Notes under the pieces: model-generated
Database searches by the model: none
What the model was told of the DNA's origin: nothing
What the model saw: the letters and a program-made list of their open reading frames with translations, nothing else
Source: Margaritifera margaritifera
Lineage: Eukaryota; Mollusca; Bivalvia; Unionida; Margaritiferidae
Direction: 5' to 3'
Assembly: GCA_029931535.1 (NCBI GenBank)
Contig: JAQPZY010001675.1
Span: 1,351,001 to 1,415,000 of the forward strand
DNA: 64,000 nt
Made by a program: the position numbers and the translations under genes
Shown: piece after piece, positions 1-12,060 of the stretch
How positions within the stretch are numbered: the first letter of the stretch is position 1
Layout: each line of letters starts with the position of its first letter

Positions 1-528
1 TCTTTAACCAGAAAAGTGAAAGTCACGGAGTGTTTCTTCGAGCAAGTTGTATATTGCTACTTGTAGAACAGACCGAGATAAAATCTTTGTACTTTGCTCT
101 GAGTGACAATATCGTCTTTAACGCTCCGGGAAAATATGCAAACTTTATTTTGACACCCTGTAGTCATAAAGAGATTTTTTTTAAAGTATGTTAAATATGT
201 TGTTGGTAAAATCTTTTGCATTTAATTAGTAAATAAATATAGATGGACTACATCTGCTATCGTGCATGTAAAAAGAATATACCTGGGGTGTATTTTTTCC
301 ATTCTTGTTACGTAATAATGATTCACAATACTGTAGTCCAACGGAATATAACGGAATACGATGATATAAAAATTGCTAAATCGAGGGATTTGGTTGCATG
401 ATTTTCCAAACAAAGGAAATTGCCCACCCCCACCCCCACCCCCTCCGAAAAAAAGAAAAGTCAACTGGCGTGGAAGTAGCTTCATAAACAGTATAGGATC
501 CGAGGAAGTGATTAGTTAGGGGCTTTAT
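1..528. other. Non-coding, with a C-rich tract
   Basis: No gene seen. The only strong feature is a tract at 423-446 of C5 runs separated by single A, which on the - strand is G5TG5TG5-type, a clear G-quadruplex candidate. Confidence 0.6.
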
Positions 529-1040
529 CGTTATCTCATTCATTGTATATGTTATAGTTATCCCACTCATTGTATATGTTATCGTTATCCCATTTATTGA
601 ATATGCTATCATTATCCTACTCATTGTATATGCTATCGTTAATCCCATTCATTGTATATGTTATCGATAATCCAATTCATTGTATATGTTATCGTTATCC
701 CACTCACTGTATATGTTATCGTTATCCAACTCATTGTATATGTTATCGATAATCCCACTCATTGTATATGTTATCGTTATCCAACTCATTGTATATGTTA
801 TTGTTATCCCACTTATTGTATATGTTATCGTTATCCAACTCAATGTATATGCTATCGTTATCCCACTCATTGTATATGTTATCGTTAATTGCACCCATCT
901 ATGTTATCGTTATCCAACTCATTGTACATGTTATCGTTATCCAACTCATTGTATATGTTATCGTTATCCCACTCATTATGTATATTATCATTATCCAACT
1001 CATTGTACATGCTATCGTTATCCGACTCATTGTATATGTA
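529..1040. repeat. 27-bp minisatellite, about 19 copies
   Basis: Unit approximately TTGTATATGTTATCG plus TTATCCCACTCA. Most copies differ by one or two bases and a few by one-base indels. As 27 is divisible by three and the unit lacks stops in several frames, overlapping spurious ORFs of 60-143 codons result (MYMLSLSHS-type repeats). No sign of selection on any of them. Confidence 0.9.
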
Positions 1041-2088
1041 TGTTAAGTTTGTTTTCGTTCAAATGCAGCCAATGCTCATTTTATTGCACCACCTCTGAGT
1101 CTTTAAAATAGTTAAAATTTTACCATATACACATTAAATACAATACTAAAACAAAACAGCGTCGATAAATGCAGGAAACTAAGTTGCGACTTATACCATA
1201 TGCGTTGTATTTTCTTCAAATTTTGACACCTGTCAGCATGCATGTTAGCTGTATTTATGCAAGTTTGACATTTTTCTTTCTTATTATTCTCAAATGTCAT
1301 GTAAATGACTTCAGTTTTACACCTGATATATTAGACGACGTAACATATATCCATTTCATTATCTGACAGGCGCACCTTTAGGTTTTCCACCTGCAAAGAA
1401 AGCACACCTGAGATCTCCTTCCTTGCACCCAGATATTCTTTGACCTCGATCATGTAACTTCACGTGAACCGAGTTGACACAAGTCATTATCGAGGTGATC
1501 GGTAGTCCAGTTAACAAATTCACGCACAGATTATGTGAGGTGTTGAAATAATAATAATTGGTGAAAATAACAGGTTGGTCTATCTTACATGTCATCTAGA
1601 AACTAAACACCACTTCTAGTGTAGTCACTGATAAAATTCTGAATGTACCTGTATTTGTAAAGTCTAATGGACACTTGTTCTTGCCAAAGCCTTGTAAAAA
1701 TGTCAGATGGGAAAACCTGATGACTTTTTCCGTGGTAAAAGAAAGGAATTAAGATTATAAGCACGGATATGAGGTGTTCGTGATAGCCTTTTCTTCACGA
1801 ATGTATCATTTCTCTTACTGATACTTCGTATCTGATAATCTCGATAAATGTTTCCGTAATTCTAAACAATTGGCTGCTAACATAAGCATAGGACACGGTA
1901 TATGTTGGGAGATCGTTAAAACGTGCCAAATTGTAGAACAATACGCCAGAACATATTGTTTAAGATTTATTAGTCTACTTATTGTACTGGAATTTCAGTA
2001 AGTGGCAATTAGCTGACTTAATTGTTTCAACCACTAGTCTTTGTGTAGCAATATCACAACATCTTTAAAGAAAAGAGGAAAAGTTTTG

Positions 2089-2090
<2 letters not shown>
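1041..2090. other. Non-coding, nothing recognised
   Basis: Unique-looking AT-rich sequence. ORFs of up to 78 codons are short, unsupported and unlike any family I know. Confidence 0.5.

Positions 2091-2147
<57 letters not shown>
2091..2147. repeat. (TA)n microsatellite
   Basis: About 28 perfect AT dinucleotides. Confidence 0.97.
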
Positions 2148-2152
<5 letters not shown>

Positions 2153-2319
2153 AGACATTTGTAAGATTCTATAACTTTTAATGTATTCTGATAAGAAAAA
2201 TTATTTAAAGCACTTACCCCACCCTACCCTGCTTTGCGGTACTGGGGCATTATTTGAAAAGGGGACATTTGATTGGTGGAGGTGCGCAGGCTCCACAAGT
2301 TTACAAAGCTTGATTACTC

Positions 2320-2388
2320 GGGTCACCTTTTGCTGAAAGGTGGCCCAGTTTTCCTGTCAAATACGATACCAAAGTATCTAATTTGACA
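2320..2388. other. Two adjacent hairpins
   Basis: Stem 1 at 2320-2346 pairs GGGTCACCTTT with AAAGGTGGCCC (10 of 11) over a 5-base loop. Stem 2 at 2355-2388 pairs TGTCAAAT with ATTTGACA and, inside, GATAC with GTATC. The local GC is higher than the flanks. Probably part of a folded mobile repeat; family unknown. Confidence 0.6.
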
Positions 2389-2570
2389 GTATCCCTCCAT
2401 CTTCCCCCTCCCTCCCCCCCACCCCGTCTTCAAACTTTAGCATCTGTCGTTGACCGTTGAGCAAGAAGAATTACAGTAATAATATTAGACAGTTGCTCAT
2501 GTAAGAATATATGACCGATTTCAAATCACCTATCATCTTTGTAAAATTTGTTTGCCGTGTTTATCACGGA

Positions 2571-2574
<4 letters not shown>

Positions 2575-2646
<72 letters not shown>
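2575..2646. repeat. (CT)n microsatellite
   Basis: About 36 CT dinucleotides without interruption. Confidence 0.97.
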
Positions 2647-2649
<3 letters not shown>

Positions 2650-3604
2650 CACTGTATGTTATTCAAAGTGTTTTTTGTTAGCTGTCGAATTTTTTTTTAA
2701 AAAATATAAGATTTGCCTACGGCACACATAATCAAGCATTATGGGTTCATTCAACAAAACTTGCCCCCAACCCCCAACCCCCATAATATGAATAATATGA
2801 GCGGTGCCCGGTTTCATTACCGATGGAGTCGATGAATTGTCTAGATAAGAAATTTGTCTATATTTTAGGAACCTTTCGTCCCAACATTTCATCAAAACAA
2901 TTTACAGACATTCTTTTTTCGAGGGCCATGATAAAACTGTATAGTTTGAAACAGAAGTGAAATAAAGCATGCACATCCTTAGATCGCTCCCCCACGAGTA
3001 CGTCCGTAAACAATTCATGGCAAGTCTATTGTTTTGACGCGTGTCGGATAGGCCACTTGAGCAGGGCACATTAGTGCTATACCAGTAAGGTGTGTTACGT
3101 TTCAGCCTGACAGAAGACTTTGGAAACGTTGTGCTTATAGAGTCTAGAATCTTGGCTTTAAGTTGAATCATCTCCTGTGAGCCATCAAAATTTATGTAAC
3201 ACTGACATTTATTTACCCTCGTTGATATATGTCTGTCTCAGCCGTGGCCTTGTTTTTGTTCATCGACAGAGGACGAGAGCAATGACGCCGACATATTCGC
3301 TCTTAAAGCAAGGCTTTGTTGAAATTATCGACAGTTATATTTGGTTTGTGCCTTTGGTGGGTGGAACACTACAAACCTGTCATATTTGGTTGGTGCCTTT
3401 AGTAAATGAATGGAACACTGCACAAACCTGCGTGATAAACTGGGTTCTGTGTAAGGAATATTAGCAAGACAGGCGAACCCATTGTGAAATTGATCCTTTT
3501 ACCAATATGACAACACTCAATACTTGACGACCTCCACACGGTTTATTGGACAATGTATCGTATTCTAGACTCGTCCTCCTACTGACTACCCTCTTCCTCT
3601 TCAC

Positions 3605-3678
3605 ACTACTACTACTACTAATATTACTGCTACTACTACTACTACTAATAATAATAATAATAATAATGATAATAATAC
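3605..3678. repeat. (ACT)n/(AAT)n trinucleotide tract
   Basis: Runs of ACT change into AAT with a few point changes. Confidence 0.9.
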
Positions 3679-4069
3679 TTCTATTACCGCATATATTGAT
3701 ACTTTAAAGAATGTATTAAAATGATCCTTACGAAACTGAGGTTCTATTTCTAAATATATATTTTTAAAAAATCGATTAGACAGTACATCATGACGGATAA
3801 AATCTGCTTTAATTTCGCAAGTATCAATAATACCTGAAGAACAGTATATTTCCTTTAATTTTGTGGATTTACTTGATTTTTTTCTTTTTTAAACATGTTT
3901 TATATCAAAGTGATTCTTTAGTCTACTCTCGTCAATTACCCTTTTCGAGAACACTTACCCCATAACACTTTGCTCAAGCACGGGTAGAACAAGACAAAAG
4001 AAAACACATCGAGCGTAGCTAGTGAAACTGTTAAAATCGTCTTGTTACGTTTGCTTCAAATATTTAACT

Positions 4070-4140
4070 GGGAACCGCATCTGCTCAGTGGTTAACGTGC
4101 CGGACACCATGAGCTACGGGTTTGACTCCGGCGTAGAGAA
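4070..4140 (+). repeat. tRNA-derived SINE-like head
   Basis: An A-box-like TGCTCAGTGG at 4082-4091 and a B-box-like GGTTTGACTCC at 4119-4129 are spaced as in tRNA promoters, within CATCTGCTCAGTGGTTAACG. The downstream part (to about 4,250) is not tRNA. It fits a SINE 5' head rather than a functional tRNA, as the arms do not fold cleanly by eye. Element length and family unknown. Confidence 0.5.
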
Positions 4141-5557
4141 ACTCGGATTTTTTGTTATGGTCTCTAGGTTAGGCAATTTATGTTTATCTTGGCGCTGCAG
4201 TCTTCCAAACAATCATTTAGATAGTTGGCACAACGACAATACCTCTAAATCTCAAAATGGGGGTGGGGTAGGGTGCTTCAGCCTTAATTGAATGTAGCAA
4301 GTTATGATATACAAGCATAATAAAGAATCTGACCCCTGACCCCTCCCGGGTATTCATGATAAAGTTTGTATAAATTAAACGAACATATGTGAGGCTCAAA
4401 AGACGATTAGAAAAAGATCATTCCCTCTTATTGAAAAGGACAAAAACTGCAAACATACAAAACAGTAGGTTGAAATTTCTGAGCTTTAGGAAATACACGG
4501 TACCCCACCTTCACCCATCCCTTATGGTTTTGCAGTCTCCAGCAGACTTTTGGCATACATAAATATAGAGGAATCACAAACGAATACCCCAGTCTTAATA
4601 CGGGAGTAAAATTTTGATTTTAAAAAGTAGTATCAAGAGCCCAAAACATACATTGGCAACCTTTTTCGCATTATCCTGAAATGTACACTTTGTACAAAAA
4701 TAATTTGCGATAAAGAAACATTGACTGAACGCTGAGGAACAATTTATCTTTGCACACTCGCTTTTGAAATTCGGGAATCAGCAGCTTCCAATGATGGTTT
4801 GATCATTATTGCTATAATTGGCAGTGAGAATTCATCCGTGACTGGCTGCACATTTTTACGAAGTTTTATTATTCTATTATTATTATTATGCTGGAAGTTT
4901 CATAGTGAAAACCAGTATCATCGAAGGCATACTTTATTCTGAAAGCATTGTTTTAACTACAAAAGAAAAAAAAAATGTGATTAATATTTGTCCGTTAAAT
5001 TCAGTTCACAAAACGCATTTGTCATGTTAAGAAATGTAAAGAAATACCTAATGAAATTTAAAATATGATGACTAAAACGTGCTGTTAATAACTTGAAGGA
5101 AGGAATCACTTTTACATGATCATGGCAGTTTCAATTGCTGGTTTGACGCGTGCTATTTCTTGATGTCAGCAATACTAAAAAAAAAGAGGTCGAAATTGCA
5201 CGTGCTACTTGAGTACAGTCTTGTTTTTTTTTGTTTTTTTTAGTATTTAAAAAAAAACGATATAGTGGTTTTTCGTTGGTATATAATTCATGTACATAGT
5301 AATTTATCAAATTAAAGTAACGATCTTACACGGCTTTCTGCCAGAGCACACGGTATTGACTTGAATCTTCCGGCTCCTGGTGCTCCGGCAAAAATGTGAG
5401 AGCAACACATCGTATATGATCCCTATATGAACGTTTTACTGGTACAGAGCGAGAACTTTATCTTAAATATAGTTATCATGCTGTGTTCGAAAGTATGCCA
5501 GAGCAGGATGGAAAAGTTTGAATCCAATGGCAAAGTCCGAGGCTCAGATTCTTTCAC

Positions 5558-5668
5558 TAGTGCTCTGACCAATGTTTAAACACAGTAGTGATCCGACCAA
5601 TGTTTAAACACACTAGTGCTCCGACCAATGTTTAAACACAGTGCTACGATCAATGTTTAAACACGGTA
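5558..5668. repeat. 28-bp tandem repeat, 4 copies
   Basis: Units share GACCAATGTTTAAACACA (the fourth is diverged to GATCAATGTTTAAACACG). Period is 28, 28, then 25 bp. Each copy contains the palindrome GTTTAAAC. Confidence 0.85.
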
Positions 5669-8440
5669 AATCGTGTGTCATCACAATCTTTACATGACCA
5701 GTCACTAGATACATTAATAACTGTTTCCCCCACAAAAACCTGTAATCAAGCAACGTGTGCAATTCCGACGTTTAAGTACATCTGGCATAACAAAACCACG
5801 CGTCAAAAGCACAGAAACTGAACTGACGTTGAACGAATACTTGTTTGAGGTCAAATTAAATCAAAAGAGGCAGATACTGAATTAGACTCCCTAAATCACG
5901 AATGAATTTTCATATATACTTTTTTTTTTACCTTAATTATTACATTATTTTCAGTCGTTGAGAAGAAACTTACTCTCTGCGAAAGGTCTAGAGAAGAAAA
6001 TTACTCTTTGTGAAAGATCTTGAAAGATGAGCATCCTGAGTATAGAGTTACACGGGATAACAGATTACATTCACTGTATTAAGATCCTTTTTTCAACAGA
6101 AGGATAAGGTTTTTGGTAATAAACAGAACATAAAATATGTCATGCGCACGAAGATAACGTGCAAACAAGCTATTCATATCGCAGCGAACTGGTTTCAACA
6201 GACTGATAGTGCACTTTAACGCTGGGAACGCGATTTGATACCGCTCGGTTCTATATCAGTAGTCCAATTTGGATGGTGAATTTTCGGCCTTGGTGAAGGA
6301 ATTTATCAATTGCATTAACCTTTTAATTACAGAGGGAAAAGCAAGGGTGTAAATTCACATCTTTGTCGTCAGCGGAATGGTAATAAACACTCCTTGTCTT
6401 GCAATGTTGCCATCACTTCTCATGATACTCGCTACAGAATCTAATGGTTTCCTTTTCTAGTTAAATTAAGGGGTTTGCTGTTCTCTTTTTCATTTTGCAA
6501 TGATCACCGATCTAATATTCGTTTTTTGCAACAAATTCATTAAAGAAACAAAGCAGTTGTGACGTATGAAAAAGCAACAAACAAAAGAAACAAAGAAACA
6601 GAGACTACAACTACAGTATGTTTTAACATTACCAAATATTGTCTGAAGATGTGCATAAAAATATTTTTTTAAAATACAGTACAGTGAAAGAATTGAATTG
6701 TACCTAACTCTTCCTTTCTATTATTCTATTTCACTGAATTGCTATACTCGAATAAGATAAGAATTTTGCTAAGTTTGTGTTGTAGTCGATGATAGGAGTA
6801 AAGCAATGGTCCCCAGTTTACTACCATTGCTTTGGTTGAAGGCTCGAAAGTGAATATTGTTCAAACCAGAGTGTTTCATACGTCTCAGCAGAAGTTTATA
6901 AAACCAGTGCCACAAAAATGATATTGTTGTATCGTGTTTACCTTTGGGGAATATTTTTTGATTATCTGTATTCATATAAAGACATGTCTATATTTCGATA
7001 ATCAATATATGTCCAGGTCATTTCGTGTAAATCCTGGCCGAATAAATACTATAAATATATTTTTATTCGCTACTAATTAATTTCGCGGTTTCCCAATGTC
7101 AAACTATTTCGTGGTTTTTAAACTTCGCGGATCTGTCACTTCCTGTATTTTACATTTCTAAAGATAAAACATCCAGGCTATTTAATTGTTTTGGATGAAT
7201 TCCCTTCGCGAATTATGTGAAAATCAATAGCACGGATAAAAGTTAGTTTGCAGTAAACGAATTTCAAGAATAGACGGAAACACGGATGATGATTATTTCC
7301 ATACCGAGTTCAAAGTGTTTTCACATAAACCAGCGCAACATCTCTTTAGCAGTCACGTGACAGATGGAACAGTTGTGGAGGTTGGATATAAGAGTTCAAA
7401 CAAAACTGACTGGACGAGAAAGTAAGTAAAGGGAAGTAATTATAATGTGAGTTTGTTCTGTATACCTTTCAATTACCTTTTTACCAACCTTCTAGGTCTT
7501 GCTGCTTCGAAAATAAAAAGATTAGTTCATATCGTGATGAGATTCAGAGATTGTACATGTGGTTTTATAACATTTTGTCATATATGTTTTTATAATCTAT
7601 GAATAGCGAAAGAAAGTGTTATATTTTCGGATTTATTTTATTGATCACATATGACGATAAAGTCTTACGTATCACGCAAAGTAGTCTACGCTACAGTAAC
7701 GTGTCGTCTGAATATTTTCCCCCCAACCGTAAACATAAATTTGCTTCTGCAGAGGTAAATTAGACTTTGACATGTAATAATGAGAATTAAGTATGTCTGG
7801 TTCGCACTGAGTTTTCGGATGTAATATCTGCTTACAGATTCCGACCACACAGGAGAACGAATGAATCGTCAACAGTGATATCTTATATCTAATTTCCGTG
7901 CGTCTGTCAGGGTGTATCATACATCATCTGCGGATATAGCAGGATGAAATCTTTATGTATGAGTTAAAGAAAATATGACACTTTTTGCAGGTGGCGCTAT
8001 CAAAAGATATCTACCGCAGATAGAGAAATGTTAGCTCCTTACAAACCTAACGCATGCAATTTGTAAAACATTTTTCTCGAACTGCGTTGAGTTCATTCCA
8101 CGGAATGTTGTTAAGTTTGCATGTTTACGCCCAATAAGTCAGTCCTACAAAGTCTTGTGTTGGCACAACTATCCCGGGTGCCTTTCGAAGGATTTCTAGC
8201 ATATGATAGACACTTGTCTCCAATGACTTAGTTCAATACGTGGTTAGTAAACTTATTATATGTAATAAAGAAGGTTTGTGTTCCCCACCGGCTGAGTAAA
8301 GCTCTAGCTAACCTGGTGACTGATGATGTCTTGGTCTTTCACGAGCGACATATAAATCACTGTTGATGCTTTCTCCTCTTGCAACTAATCTTCACGCCAC
8401 TTTCACACTTAATAGTTTTCATGGTTACCGTCGTTTTTAT
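5669..8440. other. Non-coding, nothing recognised
   Basis: AT-rich sequence with ORFs no longer than 82 codons that match nothing I know. No RNA gene seen. Confidence 0.5.
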
Positions 8441-8444
8441 CATC

Positions 8445-8445
<1 letters not shown>

Positions 8446-8483
<38 letters not shown>

Positions 8484-8528
8484 GTAATAATAATAATAAT
8501 AATGATAATGATGATGATGATGATGATG

Positions 8529-8603
<75 letters not shown>
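8446..8603. repeat. (AAT)n/(ATG)n trinucleotide tract
   Basis: About 50 triplets, AAT with a central GAT/ATG block near 8,503-8,530. It yields poly-N and poly-I spurious ORFs. Confidence 0.95.
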
Positions 8604-9144
8604 TATTGATGATAATTATATAATCGTTAGTGGTGGTGGCTGCATTAATGCTGGTGGTGTTTTGCTGTTGTGGTTATCTTTATTCTTTTTCTACATAAAT
8701 GTTAAAAGATTGAATGATATTCACATACTAAACTATAGCACACTTATTACAGTTCTACATTATTGAACTGCATGCCTTCAGATACTGAATGAAAGAATTT
8801 ATTCATATATTTGAAGAATACGTCATTTGTATGTACTTTGGAAATTGCAAAGCACTTAGCAAACTATTTAATTAAGACTATAAATTACAACAACAATGGG
8901 AAGTTGACCCCATTTTATCTTTAATAAATGTTAATTTAATGACTCACTACAACAGTAAGAAACAATCCCCAAAATACACACTTTTATAAAGTCGCTACAC
9001 CAGACAGACCATGAAGACAATTATCTAAGGTGGACTTGAGTGGAACCAAGCGAACACCAAAATATCGTCTTCAAGTAAACAGGTATTTTTATAGTGTTAG
9101 CAACTGATAAGACTTACAGAATTACATCTATACGTTATATGAAA

Positions 9145-9213
<69 letters not shown>
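9145..9213. repeat. (TA)n microsatellite
   Basis: About 34 TA dinucleotides, 350 bp before the first element relic. Confidence 0.97.
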
Positions 9214-9217
<4 letters not shown>

Positions 9218-9559
9218 CACCATCAACATGATCAGAAGGACAGGTAATGGTTTATATATAAATCGCGGATGTATGTGTACGCTCTCAGCTTGGCGGCGCC
9301 TAGCATCTTAGGTGTAACTACATAAAGTTTCAATAATAACACACAACCTGTTTATTTTTATTTTTTTATTTTTTTTATTTTTGTTTATTTTTTTTATTTT
9401 TTTGTTTTTTTTTTCGTTTTTCTTCATAAAACTACTTTTTGTTTTTATCAATTTCTTATTTCAGTGTTCCAATTCTATCAAACAGCACAATATTATTTAT
9501 ATCAATTTTCGTGTTCAATTCAGTTTTTAATATCTTTGCTTGTGTTTATTTCTATTTAA

Positions 9560-10617
9560 ACTCAATCAATGCTATAACGCAATACGAGAGTCTTTGAGTT
9601 TTTTTTAGTTTTGAATGTATCTGCTTCCATTGTAAACTTTTGTTCTAAATCACTTAAATCTTTTGTCATAAGTTTCATCTTTTTGTCTCTTTTGTCTATA
9701 CTACTTTGTTTCACACCTATATTATTAACCAGTTCTTAAGTAAATTTTGCTTTTGTATCTGTTTTTGATAGTTCAACCTCAGCATATTACATGTAAGATT
9801 CAGCAAACATAACATCTGTTGTCAATTTTATCATTTCCTTCAGGTCTGTAGTATATAAATCGAATGTTGCTTTATATATCTAATCTATTCTTTTTGCTCT
9901 GTCTGTTAAATAATTCTTTAGCTGCAACTGTGACAGAGAGTTAATGTTAGTTGCATCTTGTTGTTCAGCTCAGTAAAGTATGCACTAAAATCATTTATTA
10001 GCTTTTTAATCTCTTGGTCTATTTGTTGGTTTTGATTTTTTAAAAATCTTTCTGTAACTATTCTAGTTAAGACAGTAAAGAACTCTAGTCCGCCTGAAAT
10101 TTCTGTATTTCTTCCACTTCACTTTTTAAAGCATCTACCTCACTGTTTATCCTCTGTTACATTTTTAGTAAACATTTTGGAATGTTTCGTATCTCATCTG
10201 ATCTTTCATTTACTGTGTCTAGGTCTTGTATAGCAGTAGATGAGATACTGAATTTCTGTCTAATCAATATCTGTGCATCTGAAATTTTGCTGTTGTTGTT
10301 GTTGCTTTTTTCTTCTTCTCTCTTTCTATTGTCATTAATCTGTTTATGTAGTTCTGGGATTTTGTTAGCTCTTTCATTTCCGCTCAGTAGCATTGCAATC
10401 AATGTATTTCTTACATTTTCTCTCCATTTTTTAATAACTTCAAATTATTATCCTCTGAAGTCTTACATACGTGAATATCAACACGTCTTTGCAGAAACTG
10501 TCTAGAAGCTGCATCAGTTGATTTTACTGGGTCTGTTTGACTAGTAATATGGTTATCGTTGATGTTAAAGTCACTGTTTTATTGACGTAGTGTGACATAT
10601 ATTTCCTCTTTTTGCAT
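9560..10617 (-). pseudogene. Broken long coiled-coil protein relic
   Basis: The - strand can be read from an ATG at 10,615-10,617 to about 9,576 as some 345 codons of lysine-, glutamate-, asparagine- and leucine-rich helix. It contains several in-frame stops and about three frame changes (near 10,445, 10,100 and 9,965). Clean stretches include ELHKQINDNRKREEEKSNNN, EVDALKSEVEEIQKF, KNQNQQIDQEIKKLINDF and KRDKKMKLMTKDLSDLEQKF. The heptad-like pattern suggests a fibre- or tail-type structural protein, but no family is recognised. It lies directly downstream of the structural-protein relic on the same strand. Confidence 0.55.
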
Positions 10618-10757
10618 TTGCATAATCTGCGATGTATTTTACACGGTATTAAAACAAATCTTCTTCAAAGTTTCGGTATACAGCCACTGAGCTGATTATC
10701 TTAGGTCACTAGGACTTCTTAAAGATATGTCAATTTCTGTCATCACGGCTATTTACT

Positions 10758-11438
10758 TTAAATGAAAACATACGTTATAAGCATATCGTGGAAATCTATT
10801 ACTTTTCGATCTTTGTCAGTTATGTTGATATTCAATATATTAATTTTAACCCTCTTTAATGGTTTATAATGTCCAATAACAGGACTACAAACCAAGTTAC
10901 CATAAAAAACATGTCTAACAGGGAAAAACTCAAACAAAGTAGAAAACTTACGACTGAATTCATTCTTGGTGTTATTGATTTGGTCAAGGTAAATGTCGAA
11001 ATATGTGGCTTTCAAAATGCACAAACTGAATCAGATTCATGAGATGCCGTGAACTTCTCGGGCTAGTGAATTGTAACAATTGACCTCCATAGGAAACATG
11101 CAGTGAGTAATGTGACTCAGTGTGACTGGAACTTTTGAGCTGTGTTTCTAACATTCAATATCTATACTTTCTTCCTTGTCACCATCAGCAGCCATTCTAT
11201 CTTTGACTTTATTCATATACATCGCAAGGTTGTAAAATCCGTCAGAAATTAAAATAGTCCTTGTTTCATTTGGGTCAATTATGCATGTGAATGTGTTGTT
11301 TCTCAATTGATCGGAAATATTGTAATATCCAATAACAAAATCTATTCTTTGCAATGAAATGGATAAATTGCCATTTCTGTTATCGATTGGAGTGGTAAAA
11401 TATATATATATTTTTTTCAGAACGACCGCCGGTTTCAA
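10758..11438 (-). pseudogene. Broken structural (capsid/penton-like) protein relic
   Basis: Two - strand open segments, 11,148-11,438 and 10,758-11,024, appear to be parts of one gene. The first has an N-terminal strand-rich pattern (LSISLQRIDFVIGYYNIS, LRNNTFTCIIDPNETRTILI, then SDGFYNLAMY). The second ends with KRVKINILNINITDKDRKVI and DFHDMLITYVF. This beginning and ending recall a beta-rich protein family common in Maverick-like elements of cnidarians and molluscs, probably a minor capsid or penton-type protein. That is recognition from memory and is not certain. Some 120 bp between the two segments is broken by stops. Confidence 0.45.
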
Positions 11439-11479
11439 CTGTGGGATGCTCGCATGCCTCTGACGTAGTTTAGCTCTCC

Positions 11480-12060
11480 AGTTGTATGGTAGGAATCATG
11501 CAGGAGGTGCAATATCCAAACAGCCAAACATTGTGTTAAAGGCACAGACTCCTGTCCTTAATGTTTTTCTGTTTAACCTGTATCTTTTCCTGTAACGATT
11601 TTACCTCCGGTAAGTTTTTCTGTTAAACATTTATTGTTTTTTTCAATTTCATCCTTTCTTCGAAAACATTTTTTTAAAATTTTGTAAAAAAAAAAAAAAA
11701 AAAAAAAAATTATATCTTTATTTCTTTATTTTATCTCTTTGTACTTATTTCACTGAATGATTACAATAAAGTTTTCTAGGCTGATTTCATTCTCAGTAAT
11801 TCTTTGCTTATCATATCGACAATACTGTTCAACTTACTAACAGTTGATGTTACTATTTCATCATGTTAAAAACTTTATTATAGTTTTTTTTCCTTGAAAG
11901 CTTCTTCAACAAATTCTAACAATGTTGCACCAAACTCACTAAAAACCAAAGGAACAATTACAAAAGAGACAGGTTAGACTATGACTGAAGCAATCGTTTA
12001 GAGCAGGACTTTGGAGTCGAAACCGAGTTTGTTGACTCTTTAGATTTTGTGCTTTAAACA
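11480..12060 (-). pseudogene. Short coding-like - strand fragments of the element
   Basis: Three short readable pieces, in different frames, have codon use like the neighbouring relics. One around 11,880-11,970 includes EFGATLLEFVEEAFKEKK and ends at 11,878. One around 11,776-11,866 includes DEIVTSTVSKLNSIVDMISK and ends at 11,776. One around 11,560-11,670 includes NNKCLTEKLTGGKIVTGKD. They may be one or more further element genes. A poly-A tract at 11,687-11,709 interrupts them. No family assigned. Confidence 0.35.

Noticed and set aside
4070..4140. Functional tRNA gene
   Set aside because: Promoter boxes are present but no clean cloverleaf or acceptor stem was seen.
8363..8623. Poly-asparagine and poly-isoleucine ORFs
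   Set aside because: Product of a trinucleotide microsatellite.
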